A stretch of DNA of 64,000 nucleotides. Source: Hymenobacter sp. 15J16-1T3B. GTDB taxonomy: Bacteria; Bacteroidota; Bacteroidia; Cytophagales; Hymenobacteraceae. Shown here piece after piece: positions 9,005-17,017 of this stretch. The notes under the pieces were generated by a model that was not told the DNA's origin, did not search any database, and worked only from the letters and a program-made list of their open reading frames with translations. The translations under genes were made by a program, and so were the position numbers. Position 1 is the stretch's first letter. Every line of letters starts with the position of its first letter. The DNA lies in assembly GCF_020711235.1 (NCBI RefSeq), contig NZ_JAJFAV010000003.1, positions 248,001 through 312,000 of the forward strand. The letters run 5' to 3'.

Positions 9005-9062
9005 CGGAAGGATTGGCTACGCCTTCCGGCGGGTGCTTCGGCTCCGTCTCGCAATGACGGCC
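9005..9062 (-). repeat. REP-like interspersed repeat, copy 2 (inverted)
   Basis: Reverse complement starts CCGTCATTGCGAGACGGAGC and ends with the GGAAGGCGTAGCCAATCCTT motif. It is inverted relative to 8811-8884, and the pair encloses the terminator. Confidence 0.7.
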
Positions 9063-9090
9063 AGTGCCGCCGCCACGGCGTAGCGGACGG

Positions 9091-11673
9091 TTAGTGCGTC
9101 ACCACCAGGCGTTGCTGGTAGAGGCCCGCGGCGCCGACCACCTGCACCAGGTAGAGGCCGGCGGGCACGGTGCTCAGCTCTAGCGTCCCTTCCACTTGGC
9201 GAGCCGCCAGGTGGCGCTGCTGCAGCGTGCGGCCCTGCAAGTCGAGCAGGCGCAGCTGCTGGGCACCCGCGGGGAGTTGCACCCGCGCCGCTTGGCGGGC
9301 CGGGTTGGGGTAGAGCGTCAAGGGCAGGAGGGCGGTGCTGGTCTTGGTGGCCGTGGTAGTGGCGGTGAGGCGGGCCAGACCAATGCGCGTTTGCCCGGCC
9401 ACGTAGCGGAACGAGCCGTAGAGCACGGGCTTGCCATCGGCCTGCAGCGCGACGCCGGTCAGCACGTCGTCGCCGGTGAAGATGCTGCCGGGTACGGCTA
9501 CGGGCGTGAAGCTGGTATCGAGCGAGCCGTCGGCGTTCAGGCGCACCAGTTGGCTGCTGGCGTTGGCCAAGATGTTATTGCCGGTGCTAGCCAGGATCTT
9601 GCCGTCGGCTTGCACGCAGCGCGGGGTGTAGTACTCCGTCAGCCCGGAGAACGTGGCATCCACGGCCCCGGTGGGGGTCAGGCGCGTCACGCCGTAGGGC
9701 GTGTACTGCCCGTTGAAGCTGGTAAAACTCGAGTTCCAGACGAGTAGCTTGCCGTCGGGCTGGGGCAGCAGGCTGAAGAACGGATACGGCCCCGCGGCGT
9801 TGCCCGGGCCCGTGCCGATGGAGAAGGCATTGTCGACGGAGCCGTCGGCGTTGAGCTGGGTCAGGAACAGCTGACTCGAACCCGAATAGGCGCCCCATTG
9901 GTAGAGTACTTTGCCGCTGGGCAGCACAAATACCGCCGTCACGCGGCGCAGGTCGCCCAGCGTGGCCGGCAGAGCAGTGCTGGCCGGCGGGTTAAACGAG
10001 GTGTCGAGCGTGCCGTCGCCGTTGAGGCGTACCAGCCCGTTGCGCGTGACCCCGTCGTAGGAGCTGAACACGCCGTAGACCAGCAGCTTGCCGTCGGCCT
10101 GGGCGGTGGTCCCGGTCAGCAGCACTGGCCCCGAGCTGGCGGTGCCGAAACGGCTGGCCAGCGTGCGCATGGTAAAGCTGTTGTCGAGGGCGCCGGAAGG
10201 CAGCAGCCGGCGCACCGTGGCACTGGGGGTGTTGTCGAGCACGTAGGCCCTGCCGGCGTACTGGGCACTGGTCGGGGGCACGGCCAGCACCGAACCGCCC
10301 ACGGCCGCCGCGTAGGTGGCGTCTAGCGAACCGTCGGCATTCACGCGGCGCGGCAGCGTGGTGGCTCCGGTCAGGGCCGTACCATTAAAGGTGCCGATGT
10401 TGCCTTGCACCAGCAGCTGCCCCGTGCTCAGCGGCACGGCCAGCTGCACGGTGCCGCGGGCTTCCACCAAGGGGGCGAAGCCCAGATCGAGCGAGCCGCT
10501 GCTGCTGAGCCGGGCCAGGGCCTGCTGGCCGGTGGCATTGTACTGGTTGAATGAGCCGCCGATGAGTACCTGCCCGGTGCTGGTTTCGGCCAGCGTCTGC
10601 ACCCCGGCGTTGGCGCCGGTACCAGGGGCAAAGGCCGCGTCGAGCACGCCATCGGCCGAGATGCGGGCCACGCGGCCACGCACCACGCCGTTGTACTGCG
10701 TAAACGAGCCGCCAAGCAGCACCGAGCCGGAGCTCTGGGCCACCATGCTCGTCACGCTGCCGTTGGGGCCGGTGCCGGGCGTAAAGCTGTTGTCGAAGGC
10801 GCCGGAGGGCAGCAGCCGGGCCAGGTAGCTGATGGTGCCGGAGCTGCCCGCGAAAAAGCTGCCGCCCACCAGGATGTTGCCGTTGGGCTGGCGCAGCAGC
10901 ACCCGCGCCGTGCCGCTAACCAACACGCCGACGGTGCTGAAGCTGGTATCGAGCGAGCCGTCGGCGTTCAGGCGCACTACGTTGCCGCTCGGCTGGCCGT
11001 TGAAGCTGGAGAAGGTGCCGCCGGCCAGGATTTTGCCGTCGGGCTGCAGCACCGCCGCGTATACGAAACTGCCATCGGAGCCGGTACCGGGGTTGAAGCT
11101 GGGGTCGCGGGTGCCGTCGGCGTTCAGGCGCACCAGCCCCGGGGCGTTTTGGCCGATCAGGCTAATGGAAGTGCCGCTGACCAGGATTTTACCGTCGGCT
11201 TGCAGCGCGAGGCTCATCGGCTGCCGCGGCACGTCGGCGCTGGAGCTCGAAAAGGTCGCGTCGAGCGAGCCGTTGGCGTTCAGGCGCACCAGGTTGGTGG
11301 TAGCCGTGCCGTTGAAGGTGGTGAAGCCGCCCGTCAGCAGGATTTTGCCGTCGGGCTGCAGCAGCGCGGCCGCAACGAAGCCGTTGGCGCCGGTGCCCGC
11401 GTTGAAGCCGGTGTCCACGGTGCCGTCGGCGTTGAAGCGTTGCAGCTTGCCCGTCAGCGTGCCGTTGACGAAGTCGAAGCCACCGGCGGCCAACACTTTG
11501 CCGTCGGCCTGCACGGCCAGCGTGCTCACGCCCATTTGCAGCGACGAGGTCGGCAGCGTTTTGAGCACGGATGGCAGGAAGGTGGGGTCCAGGCTTTGGG
11601 CCCGCAGGTCCGCGCCGGGGTGAAGCAGCACGCTGGCGCACAGCGCGGCGGCTAGGGTAAAGGTGTTTCGCAT
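9091..11673 (-). CDS. Delta-60 repeat protein with type IX secretion sorting domain
   Basis: 860 aa. Signal peptide MRNTFTLAAALCASVLL...LRAQ. Residues ~30-770 are roughly fourteen delta-60 units of about 50 residues, each built as QPDGKILxGGxF-(S/T)xFNG-xxxxxxxRLNADGSLDxxF, which predict a beta-propeller-like fold. The C-terminal ~75 residues are a type A T9SS sorting domain: LYPNPARQAARVQLP, LLDLQGRTL, LSTVPAGLYLVQV and a basic terminal strand. It should cross the outer membrane through the Por system and lose this tail. Delta-60 proteins are common in Cytophagales exoproteomes; ligands are mostly unknown. A terminator shared with acs follows the stop. Confidence 0.9.
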   Translation of the reverse strand: MRNTFTLAAALCASVLLHPGADLRAQSLDPTFLPSVLKTLPTSSLQMGVSTLAVQADGKVLAAGGFDFVNGTLTGKLQRFNADGTVDTGFNAGTGANGFVAAALLQPDGKILLTGGFTTFNGTATTNLVRLNANGSLDATFSSSSADVPRQPMSLALQADGKILVSGTSISLIGQNAPGLVRLNADGTRDPSFNPGTGSDGSFVYAAVLQPDGKILAGGTFSSFNGQPSGNVVRLNADGSLDTSFSTVGVLVSGTARVLLRQPNGNILVGGSFFAGSSGTISYLARLLPSGAFDNSFTPGTGPNGSVTSMVAQSSGSVLLGGSFTQYNGVVRGRVARISADGVLDAAFAPGTGANAGVQTLAETSTGQVLIGGSFNQYNATGQQALARLSSSGSLDLGFAPLVEARGTVQLAVPLSTGQLLVQGNIGTFNGTALTGATTLPRRVNADGSLDATYAAAVGGSVLAVPPTSAQYAGRAYVLDNTPSATVRRLLPSGALDNSFTMRTLASRFGTASSGPVLLTGTTAQADGKLLVYGVFSSYDGVTRNGLVRLNGDGTLDTSFNPPASTALPATLGDLRRVTAVFVLPSGKVLYQWGAYSGSSQLFLTQLNADGSVDNAFSIGTGPGNAAGPYPFFSLLPQPDGKLLVWNSSFTSFNGQYTPYGVTRLTPTGAVDATFSGLTEYYTPRCVQADGKILASTGNNILANASSQLVRLNADGSLDTSFTPVAVPGSIFTGDDVLTGVALQADGKPVLYGSFRYVAGQTRIGLARLTATTTATKTSTALLPLTLYPNPARQAARVQLPAGAQQLRLLDLQGRTLQQRHLAARQVEGTLELSTVPAGLYLVQVVGAAGLYQQRLVVTH

Positions 11674-11785
11674 ACTATAATGAAGAAGATAAAAGCGGCT
11701 CCGCGTAGCAGTTGAGCCCGCGCCCAGCAGGTAAAAGTACCATGCTTTATGTCAATTTCGCCGGCGGCCACCGGGCCATTCACGC

Positions 11786-11820
11786 ACAAAGCCCGGCTGG
11801 CGAAACCAACCGGGCTTTGT
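11786..11820 (-). terminator. Hairpin terminator of the adh-membrane protein operon
   Basis: 15-bp arms ACAAAGCCCGGCTGG / CCAACCGGGCTTTGT (11786-11800 and 11806-11820) with one mismatch and a 5-nt loop, 21 bp beyond the stop at 11841. Confidence 0.85.
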
Positions 11821-11840
11821 GGCGGGGGAGCGGGGCGGGC

Positions 11841-12395
11841 CTACTGCTCGTAGTAGGCCCCGCGGTAGTGCTTTTGCTGGCGCTTGGCTTTCTTCTTGTC
11901 GCCATCCGACGACAGCCACAGCACCAAGCCGCCGGCCACGGCCGTGAAGGCGGCCAGGCGCAGCACCAGCCCGGTGCGGTCGTGCTTCCAGGAGGCGTTA
12001 TAGCCCTTTTCTTTCCAGATGTTGGGGAAGGTGCCGTGGGCAATATCTTCAAGCACGCCTTCCACCACGTTCACGCGGTCGGCCAGGATGAGGGGCAGCC
12101 AGTGGTTGTACTCGTTTTCGCTCCAGCGGAAGGCCCAGCGGCGGATCATTCCGCTCAGGCCCATGGGGGGCGAGGCCGTGCCGAACACGGCCGTCAGGTT
12201 GGGCCGCTCGTTGGAGTGCAAAATTTCCACGTCGGCGGGCTGCTGGGTGGGCCGCTCCCAAGTGTAGCCCTGCTGCTCCACGTCGGTGCGGTTGGGCTTC
12301 ATGGGGTAGGTCGGGTCGTTGTCCGGGTCGGCATCGATGCCCCAGCCGGGCACCGATTTCGGGTCGATGAGGTACTTGTCCATGGGGTTGGGCAT
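11841..12395 (-). CDS. Conserved hypothetical protein with one C-terminal membrane helix, partner of the downstream-read dehydrogenase
   Basis: 184 aa. It starts 7 nt after the dehydrogenase stop, so the two genes are co-transcribed. The N-terminal half is polar and Pro/Asp-rich (DPKSVPGWGIDADPDNDPTYPMK), followed by an amphipathic segment (MIRRWAFRWSENEYNHWLPLILADRVNVVEG) and one hydrophobic helix near 147-162 (LRLAAFTAVAGGLVLWL). A very basic tail follows. No cysteines or known catalytic motif. The constant pairing with a zinc dehydrogenase suggests that it tethers or assists that enzyme at the inner membrane; this is inference only. Confidence 0.75.
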   Translation of the reverse strand: MPNPMDKYLIDPKSVPGWGIDADPDNDPTYPMKPNRTDVEQQGYTWERPTQQPADVEILHSNERPNLTAVFGTASPPMGLSGMIRRWAFRWSENEYNHWLPLILADRVNVVEGVLEDIAHGTFPNIWKEKGYNASWKHDRTGLVLRLAAFTAVAGGLVLWLSSDGDKKKAKRQQKHYRGAYYEQ

Positions 12396-12402
12396 AAGGA
12401 GG

Positions 12403-13557
12403 TTAGCGGGACGTGGGCATGGTCAGCACCGGCTTGATGCAGTTGTCGAGCTTGTCGGAGAAGAGGCGGTAGCCGTCGGCAATGTCTTCCAGCGGGATGC
12501 GGTGCGTAATCAGCTCCTTGGGCCGGATAACGCCGTTTTGCACGTGCTCGATCAGGCGCGGCAGCAGGCGCTTCACCGAGGCTTGGTTGGCCCGGATGGT
12601 CAGGCCCTTGTTGAGCACGTTGCCGATGGGCACCAGGTTGTCGGTGGGGCCGTACACGCCCACGATGCTCACGATGCCGCCCTTCTTCACCGAGTTGATG
12701 GCCCAGTGCACGGCCGTGGCCGAGCCGGCCTGCACCAGCAGTTTGCGCCCGGTGATGGTTTGCATCACGTCGCCGGCGGCCTCGGCTCCCACGGCGTCAA
12801 TCACGCAGTCGGCGCCGAGCCAGTCGGTCTGCTTCTTGAGGAAGAGCACCGGGTCCTGCATGTCGGTCTTGAAGTTGTAAACCTCGGCCGGGGCGTAGTT
12901 TTTCACGAACTCCAGGCGGTAGTCGATGTGGTCGAGCACGATGACGCGGCCGGCACCGAACAGCCAGGCGCAGCGGGCGGCCATGATGCCCACCGGGCCC
13001 GCCCCGAACACCACTACCGTGTCGCCGGGCTGGATACCGGCCATTTCGGCGGCCTGGTAGCCGGTGGGCACCACGTCGGTGAGCAGCACCGCGTCGTCGG
13101 GGTCCATGCCCTCGGGTATCACCGTCGGGCCGAAGTTGGCGTAGGGCACGCGCACGTACTCGGCCTGCCCGCCGTGGAAGCCGCCGGCGGTGTGCGAGTA
13201 GCCGTAGATGCCACCCACGGCCGTAGCCATCGGGTTCGACTCGTGGCAGTTGCCGAACAGGCCCTGCTGGCAGAAGCTGCAGCGCCCGCAGGCAATGTTG
13301 AAGGGCACCAGCACCATGTCGCCTACCTTGAGCTTGGTGACTTCCGAGCCCACTTCCACTACTTCACCGATAAACTCGTGGCCGAAGGTGGTACCCACGC
13401 GGGTGTCCGGGACGTTGCCGTTGTAGAGGTGCAGGTCGGAGCCGCAGATGCAGGAACGCGTCACCCGCACAATAGCATCCTCGGGATGCTTGATTTCGGG
13501 CATGGGCTTTTGGGTGACGCGGACGCGCTTCGGGCCGCGATAATCCATAGCGAGCAT
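12403..13557 (-). CDS. Zinc-dependent alcohol dehydrogenase, formaldehyde-dehydrogenase-like
   Basis: 384 aa from ATG 13557 (ATG 13548 is nearly as good; the longer frame to 13617 has no family homology). Medium-chain dehydrogenase: catalytic-zinc Cys38 in CICGSDLH, GHE at 59-61, structural-zinc cysteines 90, 93, 96 and 104 in CGRCSFCQQGLFGNC, and the NAD(P) Rossmann motif FGAGPVG (184-190). The length and the insertion near GGIYGYSHTAGGFHGGQAEYV resemble glutathione-independent formaldehyde dehydrogenases and related dismutating enzymes. The substrate is not certain. First gene of an operon with the small membrane protein. Confidence 0.88.
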   Translation of the reverse strand: MLAMDYRGPKRVRVTQKPMPEIKHPEDAIVRVTRSCICGSDLHLYNGNVPDTRVGTTFGHEFIGEVVEVGSEVTKLKVGDMVLVPFNIACGRCSFCQQGLFGNCHESNPMATAVGGIYGYSHTAGGFHGGQAEYVRVPYANFGPTVIPEGMDPDDAVLLTDVVPTGYQAAEMAGIQPGDTVVVFGAGPVGIMAARCAWLFGAGRVIVLDHIDYRLEFVKNYAPAEVYNFKTDMQDPVLFLKKQTDWLGADCVIDAVGAEAAGDVMQTITGRKLLVQAGSATAVHWAINSVKKGGIVSIVGVYGPTDNLVPIGNVLNKGLTIRANQASVKRLLPRLIEHVQNGVIRPKELITHRIPLEDIADGYRLFSDKLDNCIKPVLTMPTSR

Positions 13558-13872
13558 AGAATGGGTGTTTTGGGTGAGGGTAGGAAGGAACGGCTGTCGG
13601 CCGGGCGCGGCGCCCACGGGGGCACGGGCCGGTCGAAGTCAAGGGAGTAGTACGCCGGGAAAGCAGTAAACGGCGTTTTGGCGGGCCGATTTACGTATTT
13701 CTCGCAGGGGCGCCTGTGGTAAATCCGTAGGCTGCCCGGCGGCGAATCAAGGGGAAGCAGCGCCGGCGCAACCGGTTGGCAGCCGCTGCGTTAGGCCCAG
13801 CAAACGGGCCGTTAGGGCCGCATCCGGCTTTTGGCTACTATTGCGTTTTCCGCCTGCTGTACTTCCCTCCCC
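13558..13872. other. Divergent intergenic region with a short inverted repeat
   Basis: 315 bp between the divergent dehydrogenase and SET genes. It holds an inverted repeat CCGATTTAC (13686-13694) / GTAAATCCG (13719-13727), 8 of 9 pairs, which could be an operator or a weak hairpin. TACTATTG at 13836 is close to a TAnnTTTG box for the SET gene. No gene seen. Confidence 0.5.
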
Positions 13873-14475
13873 ATGATCCATCCCGACACCGAACTGCGCT
13901 TCATCTCTCCCGAAATCGGCTACGGCGTGGTGGCCACCCGCTTTATTCCCAAGGGCACCATCTGCTGGATTTTCGACGCCTTCGACCAGACTTTCAGCCC
14001 GGAGCGCGTGCGAGGGCTCGACCAGATCCACAAGGACATCCTCAACAAGTACAGCTACCGCGACGCGCAGGGCGACTTCGTGCTCTGCTGGGACAACTCC
14101 CGCTTCGTCAACCACTCCTTCAACAGCTCCCTGGTGTCGACGGCGTACAACTTTGAGCTGGCCGTGCGCGACATTCACCCCGGCGAGGAGCTGACCGACG
14201 ACTACGGCTACCTCAACGTGTGGGAGCCGTTCGACTGCCTGCCCGAGCCCGGCAGCGCCCGCACCCAGGTCTTGCCCGACGACCTGCTGAACTTCCACCC
14301 CGAGTGGGACGCCAAGCTGATGGATGCCTTTCGCCGCTTCAACCAGGTGGCCCAGCCGCTGAGCCCGCTTATCGAAACCCGCTACCGGGCCAAGGTGGAA
14401 GCCGTAGCCGCCGGCCGCGAAGCCATGGACTCCATCCTGAACTGCTACTATAAAGGTGAAATTGTGAAGCTGTGA
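13873..14475 (+). CDS. SET domain-containing protein (putative lysine methyltransferase)
   Basis: 200 aa from ATG 13873. Post-SET-less SET domain: GYGVVATRFIPKGTICW at the start (the typical G-x-G strand), RFVNHSFNSS (the NHS motif that helps form the SAM-binding pseudoknot, residues ~78-87) and GEELTDDYGYLN with the catalytic-type Tyr. Family members transfer methyl groups from SAM to protein lysines; bacterial targets are mostly unknown. Cytoplasmic, with no signal peptide. The last codons (about KGEIVKL) lie inside the left arm of an inverted repeat (14456-14484), so the C-terminus may have been supplied or altered by that element. Confidence 0.82.
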   Translation: MIHPDTELRFISPEIGYGVVATRFIPKGTICWIFDAFDQTFSPERVRGLDQIHKDILNKYSYRDAQGDFVLCWDNSRFVNHSFNSSLVSTAYNFELAVRDIHPGEELTDDYGYLNVWEPFDCLPEPGSARTQVLPDDLLNFHPEWDAKLMDAFRRFNQVAQPLSPLIETRYRAKVEAVAAGREAMDSILNCYYKGEIVKL

Positions 14476-14572
14476 ACGGGTGAGTTGACGTGCTAGCGTC
14501 GCAGCGTTGCTCCATTTGCGCATTTCGCGCCATCAGCACGGCACTCACCACTTCACAAGTTCACCATTTCAC
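14456..14572. repeat. Palindromic element with GTGAA-rich arms
   Basis: 29-bp arms at 14456-14484 and 14544-14572; the left arm GTGAAATTGTGAAGCTGTGA... and the complement of the right arm GTGAAATGGTGAACTTGTGA... differ at only a few positions. A second, weaker inverted pair (GACGTGCT / AGCACGGC) lies inside. The element covers the 3' end of the SET gene and ends 10 bp before the MATE start. It may be a miniature mobile or REP-like element and could also form a transcript hairpin. Confidence 0.7.
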
Positions 14573-14582
14573 TACTTGCCCC

Positions 14583-15947
14583 ATGCCCCGTCGCCGGCGT
14601 CCGGCGTCTTACCGCGCCATCCTCGACATTGCGGCGCCCATCATGCTGGGCAGCCTGGCTCAGAGCGCCATTTACCTGACAGATTCGGTGTTTGTGGGGC
14701 GGCTGGGGGCGGTGCCGCTGGCCGCGGTGGGCCTGGGCGGGCTGCTGTTTTACCTGCTCACCACCGTGGGCGCGGGCCTAGCCGTAGCCCTGCAGATTCT
14801 CACCGCCCGCCGCCTCGGGCAGGGGCGGCGCCGCGCCGTCGGCCGCCTGTTCGACAACACCCTGTACCTGAGCCTGGCGCTGGCCGCGGTATTGGCCGTG
14901 CTGGGCTACGCGCTGACGCCCTGGCTGGCCACGCGCCTCGTGGCCGAGGCGGCCGTGGCCGCGCAGATGCAGCTGTACCTGCGGGCCGTGGTGTGGGCCT
15001 TGCCGGCGAGTTTTTTGTGGCACTGCCTCGCGGGGTTTTTCACCGGCATCGGCCGCACCCGCATCATCAGCCTGAGCACCCTGCTGATGACCACGGCCAA
15101 CCTGCTGCTTAACTACGGCTGGGTGTGGGGCGGGCTGGGGCTGCCGCGCCTGGGCATTGCCGGTTCGGCCTGGGCTTCGGTGGTGTCGGAGGCGGTGGGG
15201 GCGGCGGTGCTGCTGCTGGCGCTGGGGCGGCCGGGGCTGCGCCCGCGCTACGCCCTGCTGCGCCACGGCCCCATGCGGCTGGTGCTGCGACGCCTGTTGC
15301 TGTTCGGGGCGCCCATCGTGGGCAAGCAGCTGGTCGAAACGGCCGGCTGGTTCGGCTTCTTCGTACTGGTCGGCGAGCTGGGCAGCCAGGCCCTGGCCGT
15401 GTCCAACATCGTGCGCAGCGTGTACACGGTGGTGAGTTTGCCTTCGTTGGCGCTGGCTTCGGCCATTTACACGCTCACCAGCCGCTACCTGGGCCAGCGC
15501 CGGCCCGAGCTGCTGGCGCCCGTCATAGCCCGGACCGTGGCCCTGAGCCTGCTCATCACCTTGCCGGCGGGCCTGGCCATTGCGCTGCTGCCAGTGCACA
15601 TCGGGGGCCTGTTCACCTCCGAGCCGGCCCTGAACGCCGCCCTGGTGCCCCTGGCCCCGGTGCTGACGCTGATTCTAGCCGTGTTTGCCGCCAGCAACAT
15701 TCTCTACAACAGCATCATCGGCTTGGGCGGGGCCGGACGGGCGTTTCAGATGGAAGTGCTGGCCATCGGGGCCTATTTACTCGCGGCTTACGCGGCCGTG
15801 CACTGGCTGCGGGTGCCGCTGGCCGGGGTGTGGGCCACCGAGCTGGTGTACTGGCTGGTGCTGGGCGGGCTGGCCGGCGGCTTTCTGCTGGTACGCCGCT
15901 GGCGCCGGCTGCGGGCCGAGCGGGTGCCCCGGCCGGCGTTGGGCTAG
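14583..15947 (+). CDS. MATE family efflux transporter
   Basis: 454 aa from ATG 14583, with about 12 membrane helices, the normal size for MATE. The N-terminal signature is clear: ILDIAAPIMLGSLAQSAIYLTDSVFVGRLGAVPLAAVGLG, followed by RTRIISLSTLLMTTANLLLNYGWVWGGLGLPRLGIAGSAWA, the well-conserved loop after TM4-5. MATE pumps export cationic drugs or metabolites using Na+ or H+ gradients. It follows the SET gene in the same direction, but the palindromic element separates them, so independent transcription is likely. The substrate is unknown. Confidence 0.9.
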   Translation: MPRRRRPASYRAILDIAAPIMLGSLAQSAIYLTDSVFVGRLGAVPLAAVGLGGLLFYLLTTVGAGLAVALQILTARRLGQGRRRAVGRLFDNTLYLSLALAAVLAVLGYALTPWLATRLVAEAAVAAQMQLYLRAVVWALPASFLWHCLAGFFTGIGRTRIISLSTLLMTTANLLLNYGWVWGGLGLPRLGIAGSAWASVVSEAVGAAVLLLALGRPGLRPRYALLRHGPMRLVLRRLLLFGAPIVGKQLVETAGWFGFFVLVGELGSQALAVSNIVRSVYTVVSLPSLALASAIYTLTSRYLGQRRPELLAPVIARTVALSLLITLPAGLAIALLPVHIGGLFTSEPALNAALVPLAPVLTLILAVFAASNILYNSIIGLGGAGRAFQMEVLAIGAYLLAAYAAVHWLRVPLAGVWATELVYWLVLGGLAGGFLLVRRWRRLRAERVPRPALG

Positions 15948-16003
15948 GAAAAATCAGCCTCGCCCAATGCTACGTGCCGCGTGGCCTTCGCCGCGTCCGT
16001 CCG

Positions 16004-16891
16004 CTATTCTTTCACCGTGGCGTACAGGGCCACGGCGGGCCGCTTGCCCAACAAGGGGCCGTTGCTCTTAACCGTGGGCTTGAGCCACTGGCCCTGGCTG
16101 GCGAGGCGCACAAAAAGTTGCCCGCCCGATTCCAGAGCGCCGCCGAAGCTGATTTGCTTGGTCAGATCGGGCTGGTCCGCGGACGCAGGCACCTGCACCA
16201 GTTCCAGGCCCATCACAAAGTCTTCGTCGAGCACCACCTTCTGGGCGGCGAGGTCCACCGTGAGCACCCCGGCCTGCGGGCCGGCGGTGAGCAGCACGTC
16301 GTGGGGCAGCAGCTTGGCGGCAGTCGGGAAGCCTTGCGCATCGAGCCGGTACAGATTCAGGCGGAAGGTCAAGGGGCCGGCTTCGTTCCTGGCCACCACC
16401 ACGTTCAGGCTTTGCAGCAGCGCCGGGCGTTTGGGCAGGTGCACCAGGGCCCCGAGTTCCGTGCCCAGCTGGTTGGAGAGCAGGTGGATGACAAAGCCGC
16501 GGGTCGATTTGGCCAGGCCCACGGTCCGCAGGTCGCAGTAGGCGCTATTGCCCGCCACGGCCACGTCGTCGAGCAGCACCGGCCGGGGCTTCAGCTCCAG
16601 GTCGGGCTGGGTCAGCAGGGCGCTCAGCGGCAGCAGCAAGGGCTCAAACCCCAGGCTGGACACGCGCACGGTATCGGCCGCGTACGCGGCTTGGGCCGCG
16701 AGTTGGTAGCGCCCGTGCTTGTCGCCCACGGTGCCGAGGTTGCGCCTGGGCAACCCTAGGTTGACGAGGGGCACCGGTTCGTGGGTGCTGGCGCTGCGGA
16801 TGGTCCCGCTAATGGTTTGGGCTTGGCTGGAAACCGCCCCGAGCACGGTAACGGCCGCCAAGGCGGCACAAGGCAGAAAGGAAGAACGCAC
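16004..16891 (-). CDS. Secreted protein with CarboxypepD_reg-like domain
   Basis: 295 aa. Signal peptide MRSSFLPCAALAAVTVLGAVSSQA. Residues ~24-95 form a carboxypeptidase-regulatory-like beta-sandwich: ISGTIRSASTHEPVPLVNLGLPRRNLGTVGDKHGRYQL, the usual surface domain seen at the N-terminus of SusC proteins and alone in Bacteroidota lipoproteins. The remaining ~200 residues are beta-rich and unassigned, ending FVRLASQGQWLKPTV...VALYATVKE. No catalytic motif. Probably a periplasmic or outer-membrane-associated protein. It is followed by the MATE gene in convergent orientation with a ~56-bp gap. Confidence 0.75.
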   Translation of the reverse strand: MRSSFLPCAALAAVTVLGAVSSQAQTISGTIRSASTHEPVPLVNLGLPRRNLGTVGDKHGRYQLAAQAAYAADTVRVSSLGFEPLLLPLSALLTQPDLELKPRPVLLDDVAVAGNSAYCDLRTVGLAKSTRGFVIHLLSNQLGTELGALVHLPKRPALLQSLNVVVARNEAGPLTFRLNLYRLDAQGFPTAAKLLPHDVLLTAGPQAGVLTVDLAAQKVVLDEDFVMGLELVQVPASADQPDLTKQISFGGALESGGQLFVRLASQGQWLKPTVKSNGPLLGKRPAVALYATVKE

Positions 16892-16910
16892 GTGAATAGA
16901 AAGTAAGTAA

Positions 16911-16945
16911 ACGTGCCCACGCCGCTACTGCTGACGTGGGCACGT
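16911..16945 (-). terminator. Hairpin terminator after fahA
   Basis: 11-bp perfect arms ACGTGCCCACG / CGTGGGCACGT (16911-16921 and 16935-16945) with a 13-nt loop, about 70 bp beyond the fahA stop. No T-tract. Confidence 0.65.
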
Positions 16946-17017
16946 GCAATGATAATGCATATGGTACTGCCGACCAGCCGAAAACTGCATTTCGGACCGG
17001 GAAAGTCACAAACGGAG

